From Psychrobacter sp. UBA3483 (GTDB lineage: Bacteria; Pseudomonadota; Gammaproteobacteria; Pseudomonadales; Moraxellaceae): DNA of 64,000 nucleotides. The notes under the pieces are model-generated. The model was not told the origin of the DNA. It was given only the letters and a program-made list of their open reading frames with translations, and did no database searches. Shown piece by piece: positions 1 to 8,901 of this stretch (position 1 is its first letter; the number at the start of each line of letters is the position of its first letter). The stretch covers positions 144,989 to 208,988 of the forward strand of contig NZ_DFQS01000005.1 in assembly GCF_002377905.1 (NCBI RefSeq), read 5' to 3'. The translations under genes and the position numbers were made by a program.

Positions 1-859
1 TTGGATGAATGACCGTTTTGCCGACCAGTCCTAAGTTCACGTCACGCATCAGCTCTTTCATAAACAGTGTTGGCTGCTCTAAGTATTCAAATACCGGTGC
101 GGTAAGATAAAAACCATGCGGTACAAAGCAGCCAAGCAGCTGATAGGCAAGCGTACCAATCGGGGTGTCATAGACAATGCTGTTTTTAGGACGGCGTAAA
201 CGCAGCGCTGCAAATAAGTCATTACCACCGATACGCAGGGCAAATACTGGCTGGCTAAAAGCTTCTTTAAAGCCAATCGCCAACTCTTGATTGTGATGCG
301 GGTTAAATAGCGCTGCCGTCTCAAGCGTCGGCATCAATAGCTGCTCAGTGCTTAAATTCTGAGACGCCATGCGCCAATTAGACAAACTATACATATCGAC
401 TTTTGGCATCACAAAACCGTCGACCAAATCAATATGGGCAAAATCTGCCAGCTGCTCTAGCATGGCCGGATGACGTGGGCGAATAAATACTAGCGGCCTG
501 GTTGGCTGATTGGTGTGCGCTTTTGATTGAATGCCCTCTTTTTTTGCAGGGTCATTAATACTATCGACATGCGCCGCCCACGTATGTAGCAGCGTTTGCA
601 GGCGTATGAGCGCCAATTCAACATCGTTATGGCTGACTGCATCTTCTAAGCAGATAATAATACTGTTAATGGTCGGTAATTTGTCGCGCGTAATGACTTG
701 CCAAATATCTTGCCGCGTCGCAGGCATATATAGGCTAGCACCCAGCTGATACGGGTGATGGGTATGCGGTTTGAGCATCGCATGACGCTCAGTAATCAGG
801 TGGGCGTAAGACTGATTGTTATTATAAATATTGGACTCATTGTGGGGTATATCGGACAT
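1..859 (-). CDS. HpcH/HpaI aldolase / CitE-like lyase, 3' end outside window
   Basis: My own translation from the ATG at 859 runs open to the window edge (about 286 residues, C-terminus missing). CitE/HpcH-type motifs appear in order: LEDAV near residue 80, FIRPRHP, VDGFVMPKVDM, PTLETA, IGGNDLF and GKTVIHP. In this TIM-barrel family the conserved Glu and Asp bind Mg2+ and the enzymes make or break C-C bonds of acyl-CoA or oxo-acid substrates. It is the most upstream visible gene on the minus strand before the edge, and a PRTase, a HAD protein and an ATP-grasp protein lie behind it. That set is the Ter-associated biosynthetic module, so I infer a lyase step in that pathway rather than citrate metabolism. 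The substrate is unknown. Confidence 0.85.
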   Translation of the reverse strand, partial: MSDIPHNESNIYNNNQSYAHLITERHAMLKPHTHHPYQLGASLYMPATRQDIWQVITRDKLPTINSIIICLEDAVSHNDVELALIRLQTLLHTWAAHVDSINDPAKKEGIQSKAHTNQPTRPLVFIRPRHPAMLEQLADFAHIDLVDGFVMPKVDMYSLSNWRMASQNLSTEQLLMPTLETAALFNPHHNQELAIGFKEAFSQPVFALRIGGNDLFAALRLRRPKNSIVYDTPIGTLAYQLLGCFVPHGFYLTAPVFEYLEQPTLFMKELMRDVNLGLVGKTVIHP

Positions 860-1006
860 AGTTGGCATCGTAAATAGTGATAAGTGAATGGTTATAGCAA
901 GAAATCATAGCGTAAGGACGTATGATAAAAACAGCGGTGCTGATGCAGTATTGATGCATTTCTTTTGCAAGGCATCAATACATCAAGGCATCAATACATT
1001 AATGAA

Positions 1007-2206
1007 TCATGAGCGATCTGTTGCCCGCTGCTTGATCAGCGTAATCGCTTGATAGGGGAGTATTTTAGCACCTAATACCGTGATATTGATATCACGCTCG
1101 CTACATAAATGCCGCAATAACACCGTATCTGGGTGATCGGCGGTGGCCAACAAGATGCGCTCAGGATCACGGCGTAATATCGCCCGTGTCGCCTCTGCAA
1201 TGGTCGGCTTAATACGGTTGCGATTGCTAATGTCATACTCTGCTGCCAGCGTATCAATTAAAGCAGCTGTCTGATAGCGTGGTTGCTCAAACGTTTGCAA
1301 GCATTGTAGAGATGTAGACAATGCCCGCCGCGCGCTATCAATACGATCAACAAAAGCTAAGCTATGATCTACCTGAACCAAGTTATCGTAAAAGACACTA
1401 CGATGTAGCCCCGATTGTGGCTCAGTATATAAACTGCGTGATATCAGTCCCGATACGGTGCTGTTCAATAGACCTGAAGGAATCAACCAGTCTTCCTCAC
1501 TTGCCGCCAGCCAAGCAACGCCCGCGGGATCAGCAAGGGTTAATAAGGGAATAACATCCTTACCCTGATGAAAAATATTGGCAAAATATGGATGACTAGG
1601 ATCGCTAAAGACTTCTAAGCTACGCGCCAGCTCTTGATAAATCGCCCCTTTGCCCGTCCAGCCGTCGACAAATACGATGGCACTCTCTGGATGAGCGTCC
1701 AATATCATCTGCAGCGCGACTGGATCAAGTCCTCGGTCGCGAATGATACTGATACCATAATGCACACTTGGCAACGCATAGCTGCTATCGGCATCTGACC
1801 TTTCGTTGTCTAATAGGGCACGCTGCAACAATACGCCAACTGGTAAACCTGCACGTACCAAGCTGACTAATATTAATGGACGTTCAGTACTTACCGTTTG
1901 CTGAAAAATATGGTGTAGCGTATAAGCCAAGTTAGCAATATCAGTTGCGGTTCTCGTTGTACCTTGCGCTAATGCCTGCTGATACAATTGCTCATGCATG
2001 GCGGTTGGCGCATCCTCTAAGGTTAACATATCTGAATAGTGGCGCTGTCCACTTTGGATGAGCGCTTCTTTTTGACTGACTGGTACATCAGCAACGGCGT
2101 TTTTATCAACGATATCAAGCAGCACAGTCACATCGCTGGCAAGATAGCTGCCTGAGCCATATTCCTGCATTTTTTGAATATTAGGGTTCGTTATAGGATG
2201 GGTCAT
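1007..2206 (-). CDS. Ter-cluster phosphoribosyltransferase with C-terminal PELOTA-like domain (StiP-type)
   Basis: A 399-residue protein. A type I PRTase core is visible: VSLVRAGLPVGVLL around 114-127 and a PRPP-binding loop VFVDGWTGKGA at about 178-188. The last 90 residues (from about 310) form an alpha/beta segment with LLATADHPDT and ITVLGAKILPYQ, resembling the PELOTA RNA-binding domain attached to this PRTase family. Databases often label such proteins 'cysteine protease StiP', but the visible motifs are those of a PRTase. In Ter clusters this enzyme is predicted to transfer phosphoribose to a base-like acceptor; the acceptor is not known. It lies between the CitE-like lyase and the HAD gene on the same strand, with a MITE-like element separating it from the HAD gene. 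Confidence 0.85.
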   Translation of the reverse strand: MTHPITNPNIQKMQEYGSGSYLASDVTVLLDIVDKNAVADVPVSQKEALIQSGQRHYSDMLTLEDAPTAMHEQLYQQALAQGTTRTATDIANLAYTLHHIFQQTVSTERPLILVSLVRAGLPVGVLLQRALLDNERSDADSSYALPSVHYGISIIRDRGLDPVALQMILDAHPESAIVFVDGWTGKGAIYQELARSLEVFSDPSHPYFANIFHQGKDVIPLLTLADPAGVAWLAASEEDWLIPSGLLNSTVSGLISRSLYTEPQSGLHRSVFYDNLVQVDHSLAFVDRIDSARRALSTSLQCLQTFEQPRYQTAALIDTLAAEYDISNRNRIKPTIAEATRAILRRDPERILLATADHPDTVLLRHLCSERDINITVLGAKILPYQAITLIKQRATDRS

Positions 2207-2255
2207 AAGATAGTTCCTACTTACAAAAATGCGTTCGATTATTGTTTTTATTTAT

Positions 2256-2423
2256 GGTGTGTCCTCATTTTAAAAATGGTGATAAAAATCAGATAAATTG
2301 TAGCCAAACAAGTAAAATAGTGCAGTTAATATCGGGATATTACCCAGCTATTTGACGAAGTTTGGCAAAATTTAGCCATTTTTAGACCATTTAGATGTCC
2401 ATCGATTGAATTGAGGACACGCC
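2256..2423. mobile_element. MITE-like element, about 168 bp, no transposase
   Basis: The segment between the PRTase and HAD genes is bounded by inverted ends: GGTGTGTCCTCA at 2256-2267 and TGAGGACACGCC at 2412-2423, with 11 of 12 bases matching in inverted orientation. The interior has no ORF. The 52 bp at the right end (2367-2418, read on the minus strand) recur at 19630-19681 with 47 of 52 bases identical, so the sequence is repeated in this genome. No clear target-site duplication is visible. It interrupts an otherwise same-strand gene run and may separate transcription of the downstream PRTase from the HAD gene. The mobilising transposase is not in the window. Confidence 0.6.
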
Positions 2424-2447
2424 TTAGGAGAGGTTAAGCGTTTAGAA

Positions 2448-3281
2448 TTACTGCGAGCTAAAGCGCTCATGTAGCTGACCATGATTGGGCATGCCATACC
2501 AGTCAAGCAATTGCAAAAATGGCAAATCGGCCAAGCTATCACCAAAACCAAAACTTGGACGCTGGTTGTCTAAATGCTGGTCTAATAAAAACTGCACCGC
2601 ATGGCGTTTATGAACCGCGTGCGGCAGTATCGCCAGATTGTTCGCATTCACATGCACATAAAAATCTTGCTCAAAGTCACGTATTAACGTTGGCAATTTT
2701 TTAGCGAGCTCTACTAACGCTTGATGGTCCTTTTGCCCATGCTTAATAGCCAGATAAATGGTCAGCGCTTCATTATCAGCGCCATTATTAAAGTGATCGA
2801 TATGCGGTGTAAATACCAGCTGGCTGTTGTCATTTCTACTGTGATTGGCAAATAATTGGCTTAGCTGCTGTAATTTATCCTGCAATGGTGCAAGCTGACT
2901 ATGCATATGCTGTTGCCAATGGGTTTGTAGCGCACCGTCTCTATCAAGAATAATCGCACCGTGGGTTAAGACCTGCCAGCTATCAAAAGGCAGCTTAACG
3001 CGTTTGATTTCACTGCGATCGCGTGCGGTGACCACTATCAACTCTGTAATAAGCAGCAGCCAATTAAAGAACGCGGCTTGGCGCTGACTCATAAAGCTTA
3101 ACGGCTTGCCTTGTTTATTAACGGTCGCGCAAACTAGATTTTCAGGTTCAGACGTTGGTAATTCCCATGCATCAATTTTACGTTGGGTTTGAAAAAGCGT
3201 ATCGTCCAAATCCATCAGCGCGTAGGGTTTGATAATATCGGGATTGGCTTGAAAAAATGGGCTAGTCATAGTATTTGCCAT
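2448..3281 (-). CDS. HAD-superfamily hydrolase of the Ter biosynthetic module
   Basis: A 277-residue protein with the three HAD landmarks: ALMDLDDTLF (residues 21-30, nucleophile Asp24 and acid/base Asp26), LIVVTARDRSE (motif II Thr), and FGFGDSLADLPF near the C-terminus (motif IV Asp pair). The long segment between motifs II and IV fits a C2-capped Cof/SPP-like phosphatase. No signal peptide is visible, so it is cytosolic. With the PRTases and the lyase nearby, removal of a phosphate from a nucleotide-like intermediate is a reasonable inference. The start could be ATG at 3281 or the second ATG four codons in. It reads towards the MITE-like element and the PRTase gene. Confidence 0.85.
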   Translation of the reverse strand: MANTMTSPFFQANPDIIKPYALMDLDDTLFQTQRKIDAWELPTSEPENLVCATVNKQGKPLSFMSQRQAAFFNWLLLITELIVVTARDRSEIKRVKLPFDSWQVLTHGAIILDRDGALQTHWQQHMHSQLAPLQDKLQQLSQLFANHSRNDNSQLVFTPHIDHFNNGADNEALTIYLAIKHGQKDHQALVELAKKLPTLIRDFEQDFYVHVNANNLAILPHAVHKRHAVQFLLDQHLDNQRPSFGFGDSLADLPFLQLLDWYGMPNHGQLHERFSSQ

Positions 3282-3391
3282 AAAAGCGTGCGTAAGGGTT
3301 AAATGTGAAAATCAAAGTAGGGTTTAAAGGATAGTTTTAATGGAACAGCTTTTATAAGACAGCCTTTGTAAGCTAGCTTTTATAAAACAGC

Positions 3392-4693
3392 TTAAAGCGT
3401 CGGACTCACCACCAACACATTATCCAAACTTTGCCACATGTCATCAACGCTATCCGCTGATGTTTCCACACACAAAACAATTAAGTCCCAATCGCTAGGC
3501 TCAACATTATAAGCAAAGTTGGTCATACCCAGCCCATAGTTGTCGCTAAAACTGAGCATCGTGGTAATCGCGCCACCAAGGGCAATCGGTGAGCGCGTTA
3601 AGGCACTAAACTCAACCGTAGCGTTTTGAGTTTGCGTCTCAAGCCATTCCGCTAATAAAAACGGCAACCAAACAAACTCATTACTGCCCAATACTAAAAT
3701 CCGCTGTGGCAATTGCTCATTGTCAAACTGTTCTTTTTCAGATTGGGCTCGCTGATTAAAAAGGTTAAATGCTGCTTGAAACTTCATCAGATAATTATCA
3801 AAACTATCGGTACTATCTAGCGTTGGGAAGCGCCCCCAATTGCCAGTGTTGCCTAATGGCTGACTGCCAGCCTCAGTGGTATCGACCGATGGCATCGTAA
3901 TGGATTCAGGGTTGGGCGCATCCGTCCAAGTCCAAGCCCCAGATAGTAGGTGATGACGATGAAAGTCAATATTAGGCAAACGTGCAGATATGTTGTCATC
4001 TACGTCAACTGGAGCTTGGTTCTGATTTAACGACCAATCTACCAATGTCGTTAGATGCACTTGTTCTAATTCGGTCAGTCCTGCGTTACGAAGGGCGGTG
4101 ACGACATTGACGCAAGTATTGCCCGTTGACGCTTCGTCATCAACCATAATCAAGGTTTTGCTCACTAGTAGCTGTGCTTGGATCGCTTTATCTGCACTTT
4201 GATAAATCAGATGCTGGCTGGCGTGGCTGTGATCTTCGCTAAAAGTCGTTAGCAAGGTTTCAGTATTATCGTCGTTATGTTGTGCATGACGGGTTGAGTT
4301 GAGCAATAAAGCGTTTGGATATCGAGTTTGTAGCGCTTGATGTACTCCCGCAGATAAACCAACTGCCGTCTCTGCCATACCAATGACCAAAATGGGTTCA
4401 GGCAAATCATTTGGTACTAAGTTTGCCAAATCCGTAAAAGCATGACGCATGGTGCTAGGTGCGACTGGAATATGGCGACCTAAGACTTTTGAGACAAACA
4501 AAAATGCGCGTTTAGGATTGATGCGCTGCGCAAAGCCAAGCAAGTCTTCTAATTGATAGTGATTGCTTTGTTCTGTTCCATCTTTTGCAGTGGCTGAATT
4601 GGTTTGATAAGTTAAATCAAGAGTGCCGCGTGGTAGGGTGATGCTATGCTTATAAATTTTATTAGCCGTCATATTATTTTTAATATCAGTCAT
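3392..4693 (-). CDS. Phosphoribosyltransferase with C-terminal TRSP domain
   Basis: A 433-residue protein. The N-terminal half is a PRTase: ILVIGMAETAVGL at 101-113 and the PRPP loop LIMVDDEASTGNT at 181-193. The C-terminal half carries the eponymous TRSP-domain motif ALTRSPI, preceded by RILVLGSNEFVWLPFLLA and followed by FAYNV. This second PRTase type accompanies the PELOTA-fused PRTase in Ter gene clusters, and both are predicted to act on one metabolite. The start codon overlaps the end of the NYN-TerD gene by 8 bases (4686-4693), which suggests translational coupling and a shared transcript. The HAD gene lies about 110 bases downstream. Confidence 0.85.
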   Translation of the reverse strand: MTDIKNNMTANKIYKHSITLPRGTLDLTYQTNSATAKDGTEQSNHYQLEDLLGFAQRINPKRAFLFVSKVLGRHIPVAPSTMRHAFTDLANLVPNDLPEPILVIGMAETAVGLSAGVHQALQTRYPNALLLNSTRHAQHNDDNTETLLTTFSEDHSHASQHLIYQSADKAIQAQLLVSKTLIMVDDEASTGNTCVNVVTALRNAGLTELEQVHLTTLVDWSLNQNQAPVDVDDNISARLPNIDFHRHHLLSGAWTWTDAPNPESITMPSVDTTEAGSQPLGNTGNWGRFPTLDSTDSFDNYLMKFQAAFNLFNQRAQSEKEQFDNEQLPQRILVLGSNEFVWLPFLLAEWLETQTQNATVEFSALTRSPIALGGAITTMLSFSDNYGLGMTNFAYNVEPSDWDLIVLCVETSADSVDDMWQSLDNVLVVSPTL

Positions 4694-6053
4694 CGCTTAT
4701 TTCTATCCCATATTTTTCGCAAAGATAACGTAGGTCGCCATCTATATTTTGATGCTTTGGCGTAAATTGCCATTGTTTGCCTGCTCGGTTTAACGTAAAT
4801 AGAATCAGACTTTGATCTGACTTATCTTTTATGTCAAATTCACCAGAAAACAATAATGCATTTTGTTGCTTATCAAGGATACTTAGTTGAATAGGTGTCT
4901 GCAGTGAGTCGGTCGCTAAGTTTTCAAGCTCACTTGATAACGCAAAGTTAAGTTGTTCTATATTGGCAGGTTGGAGGTTTAGATCACAACTGAACTCAGA
5001 TATGGATTTCTCAGCTTCAAGCTGTTGATCCAGTTCGACTGCACCATCTTCACTATGAGTCTGTCCGTAAAATATCATGTCTTCATCGCCACGTACTTTT
5101 GCAGTGGCGTCTACTCTAAATAATACGGCATCGATCGTAGGGGCGGTTGTTATTTTGACAATAATAGGTGCAGCGGCAAAGAGGTTGGATGTAGTTTCAG
5201 AAATTTGTTTTTGATGAATAGCATTATCATCAATTTGTGAGTTTGACGTTGATTTACTATTAGCTTTTACAGAAGGTGAGGTGTTTTTTTTATTTTTTAA
5301 TTTAATTAACATAACCTTATTTTCACGGCGCATATCGTATAGACGTAGTGTCATAATAAGATCAGAGAATTTTTTATAGCCATATTTATCTAGTTTGATG
5401 TTTTCATGGTTTTGATGAATTTGGCTAGCAATATAAGATAGGTTTGACCAACCATCTTTAGCATTAGGATTCTCATTGATAAGCTTATTTATTACGCCAA
5501 TAAGATGATTTTGGGTATGTAATTGCTTAGTCGTCCAACGTTCTGGTGCTATGTTTGAAGATGGGAGGTTATTTTTATTCGGTGCAGGAGCGACTTTAAT
5601 TGAGTTGTTTTTAGCAGTTAATAAATCCTCTACATAAAAGAATTTATCACACGCCTGCGAAAAAGCGCTAACCGTATTGCGTTTGCCAAAGCCAAATACT
5701 TTTACATGGTTTTTACGAATACGTAGGGCCAGTGAAGTAAAATCGCTATCACTTGATATCAGACAAAAACCATCGTAATTATTACTATAAAGTAAATCCA
5801 TGGCTTCGATAACCATGCCGATATCAGTGGCGTTTTTGCCTTTTACATAAGCGAAATGTTGCATAGGGTCGATGGCGTATTTAAGTAATGCTTCTTGCCA
5901 GCTCTGAATATGTGCATTGCCCCAGTCGCCATAGATTTTTTTACAAGTGATATGTCCAATATTCTCTATCTCTTGCAGAATATGACCAATATTTTTTGCT
6001 GAGGCGTTATCGGCATCAATAAGTACGGCGATACTTTTGAGTTTAGCGTGCAT
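4686..6053 (-). CDS. NYN nuclease - LOTUS/OST-HTH - TerD fusion protein
   Basis: A 455-residue fusion. Residues 1-146 form a NYN (PIN-like, LabA/DUF88-type) RNase domain with the acidic set visible: Asp13 and Asp15 in LIDADN, Asp77 in NATDIGM, Asp102 and Asp104 in ISSDSDF. Residues about 165-240 look like a LOTUS/OST-HTH RNA-binding domain (GWSNLSYIASQI, then YGYKKFSDLI). A low-complexity Lys/Ser/Asn linker follows at about 250-285. Residues 285-455 are a TerD domain (KVRGDEDMIFYGQ at 309-321). The TerD part lacks the classical TGDNRTGEGDGDDE calcium loop. I infer an RNase recruited to, or gated by, the Ter complex. Its stop overlaps the start of the PRTase-TRSP gene. The linker DNA is AT-richer than its neighbours. 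Confidence 0.88.
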   Translation of the reverse strand: MHAKLKSIAVLIDADNASAKNIGHILQEIENIGHITCKKIYGDWGNAHIQSWQEALLKYAIDPMQHFAYVKGKNATDIGMVIEAMDLLYSNNYDGFCLISSDSDFTSLALRIRKNHVKVFGFGKRNTVSAFSQACDKFFYVEDLLTAKNNSIKVAPAPNKNNLPSSNIAPERWTTKQLHTQNHLIGVINKLINENPNAKDGWSNLSYIASQIHQNHENIKLDKYGYKKFSDLIMTLRLYDMRRENKVMLIKLKNKKNTSPSVKANSKSTSNSQIDDNAIHQKQISETTSNLFAAAPIIVKITTAPTIDAVLFRVDATAKVRGDEDMIFYGQTHSEDGAVELDQQLEAEKSISEFSCDLNLQPANIEQLNFALSSELENLATDSLQTPIQLSILDKQQNALLFSGEFDIKDKSDQSLILFTLNRAGKQWQFTPKHQNIDGDLRYLCEKYGIEISDD

Positions 6054-6119
6054 TTATTTTCCTTAATACACTTTCTTAAAGTGACTATTTCATATTTTTT
6101 ATATCGTTGTAATGATTAC

Positions 6120-7364
6120 TTAACCCTGACATCCTACTAACCACAAAGCACCGCGACTTTGCTTACTCAATTGCGGTGTGGTCAACGCGGCAGCTGTCGT
6201 GCGTGACATGCTAGAGGACTCAGATAAGTTATCTAAACTAATTCCAGCGCTCGCGAGTAGGGCGGATAATAACTGAAATTTCACCGCATAGTTCATATTT
6301 TGTGCATGCTCGTGGACGAGGCTAGACGTCACCATGCCGATAACTTCGCCAGTTGGCAAGAGTAGTGGGCTGCCACTAGAACCAGGTTGAATGGGCGCGG
6401 TAAATTGCATATAGCGAATATCATTACCAAACCCTGTTAAACCTGAAATACAGCCTTGCGTTACTTGTAATTGGCTGCTAAGTCCTGATAATGGAAACCC
6501 TAAAGTCGTAATGGTTTCACCCAAATTATCAGTACAACGCTGTGCTAAGGGTAAATAACTTGGTATCGGCTCGCTTACTCTAATAATGGCTGAATCACTA
6601 CCGATATCGCTAAGCACCACTTGCGCCTCACGATCAGGCTGCCCTTGTTGTCGAATTCCAATCATCGCCGCCGACTCAATGACATGATAGCAAGTCAATA
6701 GATGATAAGGGTCAATAGCAAAAGCCGTCCCTGTCCAAGTTTCACCAGACTGAACGTGTCTTGGCGGGCGCGTATCACTGTTAGGATAATCTTGCTGCTG
6801 CGCGCGCTGGGCATCTTGAATAAGGGCGTGCGTATCTGGCGGACGCATATCGAGGCTAATTTGCACATGATGCTCTAGGCTTGCCAATCCTTGGGTAGAG
6901 CTCTCACCAAGGGCGCGGCATTTAAATTGTCCATTGCGTCGGTATATTTCTAATATGATTGCTGCTTTAACATGGCGCTCACTTGCGATAAATTCATAAC
7001 GAATATCGCCATTGTTTAGCGTTAAATTTACTTTGCTTAATTCGACAGCGGGTAAGTTGAGGCTTGGCTCATGATAAACATAAGCAATCAATTGTAAAAA
7101 GCTTACGCCTTGTTTATCAAATAATGCAGGCAAATCCAATTGCCATGCGTTTGGGTTATCTTTGCTATTGAGCTGTGCCCACTCTTTTGGTTCATGCAGA
7201 TAAGCAGGGCTACAAGCAGCTTTACGATGCTCATCTAAAGGCAGCCATAATAGTCCAAGCTGCTCGCCAAACTTTAGCTGATTTGTCGTCGCAAAAGCGA
7301 CCGAACAATTCGATTGGGCGATAACCGTATTTGCTCCTAACGCTAACGTGGTTTGTGCTGTCAT
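6120..7364 (-). CDS. TerD-like domain fused to trypsin-like serine protease
   Basis: A 414-residue protein without a signal peptide, so probably cytosolic. Residues 20-170 are a divergent TerD-like domain recognisable by its end, AIILEIYRRNGQFKCRALGE, the counterpart of FGELYRHNGDWKFRAVGQ in TerE; the calcium-binding acidic loop is missing. Residues about 208-390 form a chymotrypsin-fold protease with a complete triad: His227 in TCYHVIE, Asp257 in GSDSAIIRV and Ser330 in QPGSSGSPLLL. It lies 66 bases from the NYN-LOTUS-TerD gene on the same strand. The pairing suggests effectors (protease and RNase) tethered by TerD domains. A housekeeping Deg-type role is less likely: no PDZ domain or export signal is visible. 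Confidence 0.85.
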   Translation of the reverse strand: MTAQTTLALGANTVIAQSNCSVAFATTNQLKFGEQLGLLWLPLDEHRKAACSPAYLHEPKEWAQLNSKDNPNAWQLDLPALFDKQGVSFLQLIAYVYHEPSLNLPAVELSKVNLTLNNGDIRYEFIASERHVKAAIILEIYRRNGQFKCRALGESSTQGLASLEHHVQISLDMRPPDTHALIQDAQRAQQQDYPNSDTRPPRHVQSGETWTGTAFAIDPYHLLTCYHVIESAAMIGIRQQGQPDREAQVVLSDIGSDSAIIRVSEPIPSYLPLAQRCTDNLGETITTLGFPLSGLSSQLQVTQGCISGLTGFGNDIRYMQFTAPIQPGSSGSPLLLPTGEVIGMVTSSLVHEHAQNMNYAVKFQLLSALLASAGISLDNLSESSSMSRTTAAALTTPQLSKQSRGALWLVGCQG

Positions 7365-7437
7365 CGCCTGCCTCTTGTTGAATATATTCGGTTGCCGCCA
7401 ATTTATTACTACCGATTTTTTATTTCATTATTCTTAC

Positions 7438-8604
7438 TTACTCGCTAGCATTTTCTGCTTCAATCTTAACGCTAACCATAATTGAGCGTACTTGGCAGGG
7501 AATGATTTGCTGTGCAATATCCGCAAGCTTCGGTTTATCGGTTAAGCCAAGCCAATAGCCAAATCCAACTTGGGTTAAATCGACCCCGCTATGGGTGGTG
7601 TAACCAATGCCACCAGACGGACGACTGTTAATTTCAAGCACACGGTGCTGACCGTCATCATCGGCTTTGGTTTGTACACTAACGATGCCATCGCAGCCAA
7701 AGGCTTTAATCAGTGCAATAACCACATCCATTACCGCTTGCTCGTAGCCGATATGTTGGATTTTCCCTGTTTTATAACGGGTGATGGCCGCCAGTACTTC
7801 ACCATATTCGCAAACGACATCGATAGAGTACTCTTGCCCTGATAAATAGGGCATGAGCAACATAGGAATAGGGCGCTCATGCACCATCAGACTGTTGGCA
7901 TAGGCATTGATAAACTGCGTGGTATGGATTTTTTTCTCTTCGGTAAAGTATAAATGCTCAAAACTGTCATATTGCCCGTCTTTTTCCTTACCGGTATCAA
8001 GTCGCCAAAAGCCTTGGGCAAAAATACCAGTGACCGGTTTGACGCATAAAGGTTGATGACCGTGCCTAGCAAGTAACGCCTCAAGCTCTGCGACATTATC
8101 AAAACGCCACGCTTCTGCCACGGGAATATCATGCTCATGACACTGCTGCATAAAGGCAAACTTATCATCTATCGCTTCTAACGCCGCCACACTCGTCGCG
8201 CCAGTCAATAAACGAATACCCGCCGCCTCAAATGCCTGACGATGCGCTTCATAATCGATGCCATTACGCCCCGTGAGTAGCACTTTAACGTTGTTTTTCT
8301 GAGCTTGCTCTAAGACAAACTGCCAACGCGGCATCAATGGCTCTAAAGGTTCGAGCATTGCTTGCTCATCGCTATCTGCAGCGCTTGCAGACGGCTCACG
8401 ATAAACGCTATCGGCAAATTCAAAGATCTCAGGTCTATTATGACGGTGTGAAGCAATAATGTTAAATGACGTCTCAGATTGGGCTTTTAATGCTTGTAGG
8501 CTGGCGAGCATATCACGCTGGCTTGATTGACCTTCAGCTAACCAAACGGCAGATAGTGCGGTAGTCGACGTTGTATAAAGGCTTTTGTTAGCAGAAGTTT
8601 TCAT
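7438..8604 (-). CDS. ATP-grasp ligase of the Ter biosynthetic module
   Basis: An ATP-grasp enzyme of 388 residues from the ATG at 8604. The longer reading frame starts with TTG at 8643, and I prefer the ATG. A pre-ATP-grasp Rossmann-like part (NVKVLLTGRNGIDYEA) is followed by the ATP-binding core (DDKFAFMQQC, QPLCVKPVTGIFAQGF, YSIDVVCEYGEVLAAI) and the Mg-binding strand HRVLEINSRPSGGIGY. ATP-grasp ligases join a carboxylate to an amine or similar nucleophile through an acyl phosphate. In Ter clusters this gene travels with the PRTases, HAD protein and lyase, so it probably builds the same metabolite. It is the first gene of the minus-strand run and diverges from the TerA-like gene across a 297-base spacer. 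Confidence 0.87.
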   Translation of the reverse strand: MKTSANKSLYTTSTTALSAVWLAEGQSSQRDMLASLQALKAQSETSFNIIASHRHNRPEIFEFADSVYREPSASAADSDEQAMLEPLEPLMPRWQFVLEQAQKNNVKVLLTGRNGIDYEAHRQAFEAAGIRLLTGATSVAALEAIDDKFAFMQQCHEHDIPVAEAWRFDNVAELEALLARHGHQPLCVKPVTGIFAQGFWRLDTGKEKDGQYDSFEHLYFTEEKKIHTTQFINAYANSLMVHERPIPMLLMPYLSGQEYSIDVVCEYGEVLAAITRYKTGKIQHIGYEQAVMDVVIALIKAFGCDGIVSVQTKADDDGQHRVLEINSRPSGGIGYTTHSGVDLTQVGFGYWLGLTDKPKLADIAQQIIPCQVRSIMVSVKIEAENASE

Positions 8605-8901
8605 GATTTTCTCAGCGTTATTAAAACTTATAGAGTGGAACAACTAGAATTGAGTTTTGAAGAGGGTCAGTCGTTAAGCGCGTTATTATACTGCCTAAAA
8701 TAGAGGCTATTATATACAAATGCTAAGCGCTATAAATACTACTGACAAAATAATGTTAAGGATTTGTAAAAATGTTTTTGCAGACTTGTTAACGCTTTAT
8801 TGAACGGGCGTGCGCTGTAAAAATCAGCCGTTATCCATGCTACTATAGTGCGATAGCCAACAGCACCCATATCAACAAATAATAAATAACCTAAAGGATA
8901 A
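8605..8901. promoter_or_regulatory. Divergent promoter region between ATP-grasp and TerA-like genes
   Basis: This AT-rich 297-base spacer has no ORF. It must carry promoters for both divergent Ter transcripts. On the plus strand TACTAT and TATAGT (8841-8849) resemble a -10 element, but I find no convincing -35 at the right distance. The plus-strand gene has a clear ribosome site, AAAGGA at 8894-8899. The word CTAAGCG in the spacer also occurs upstream of terE and terD, but related words are common in this genome. Confidence 0.5.
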
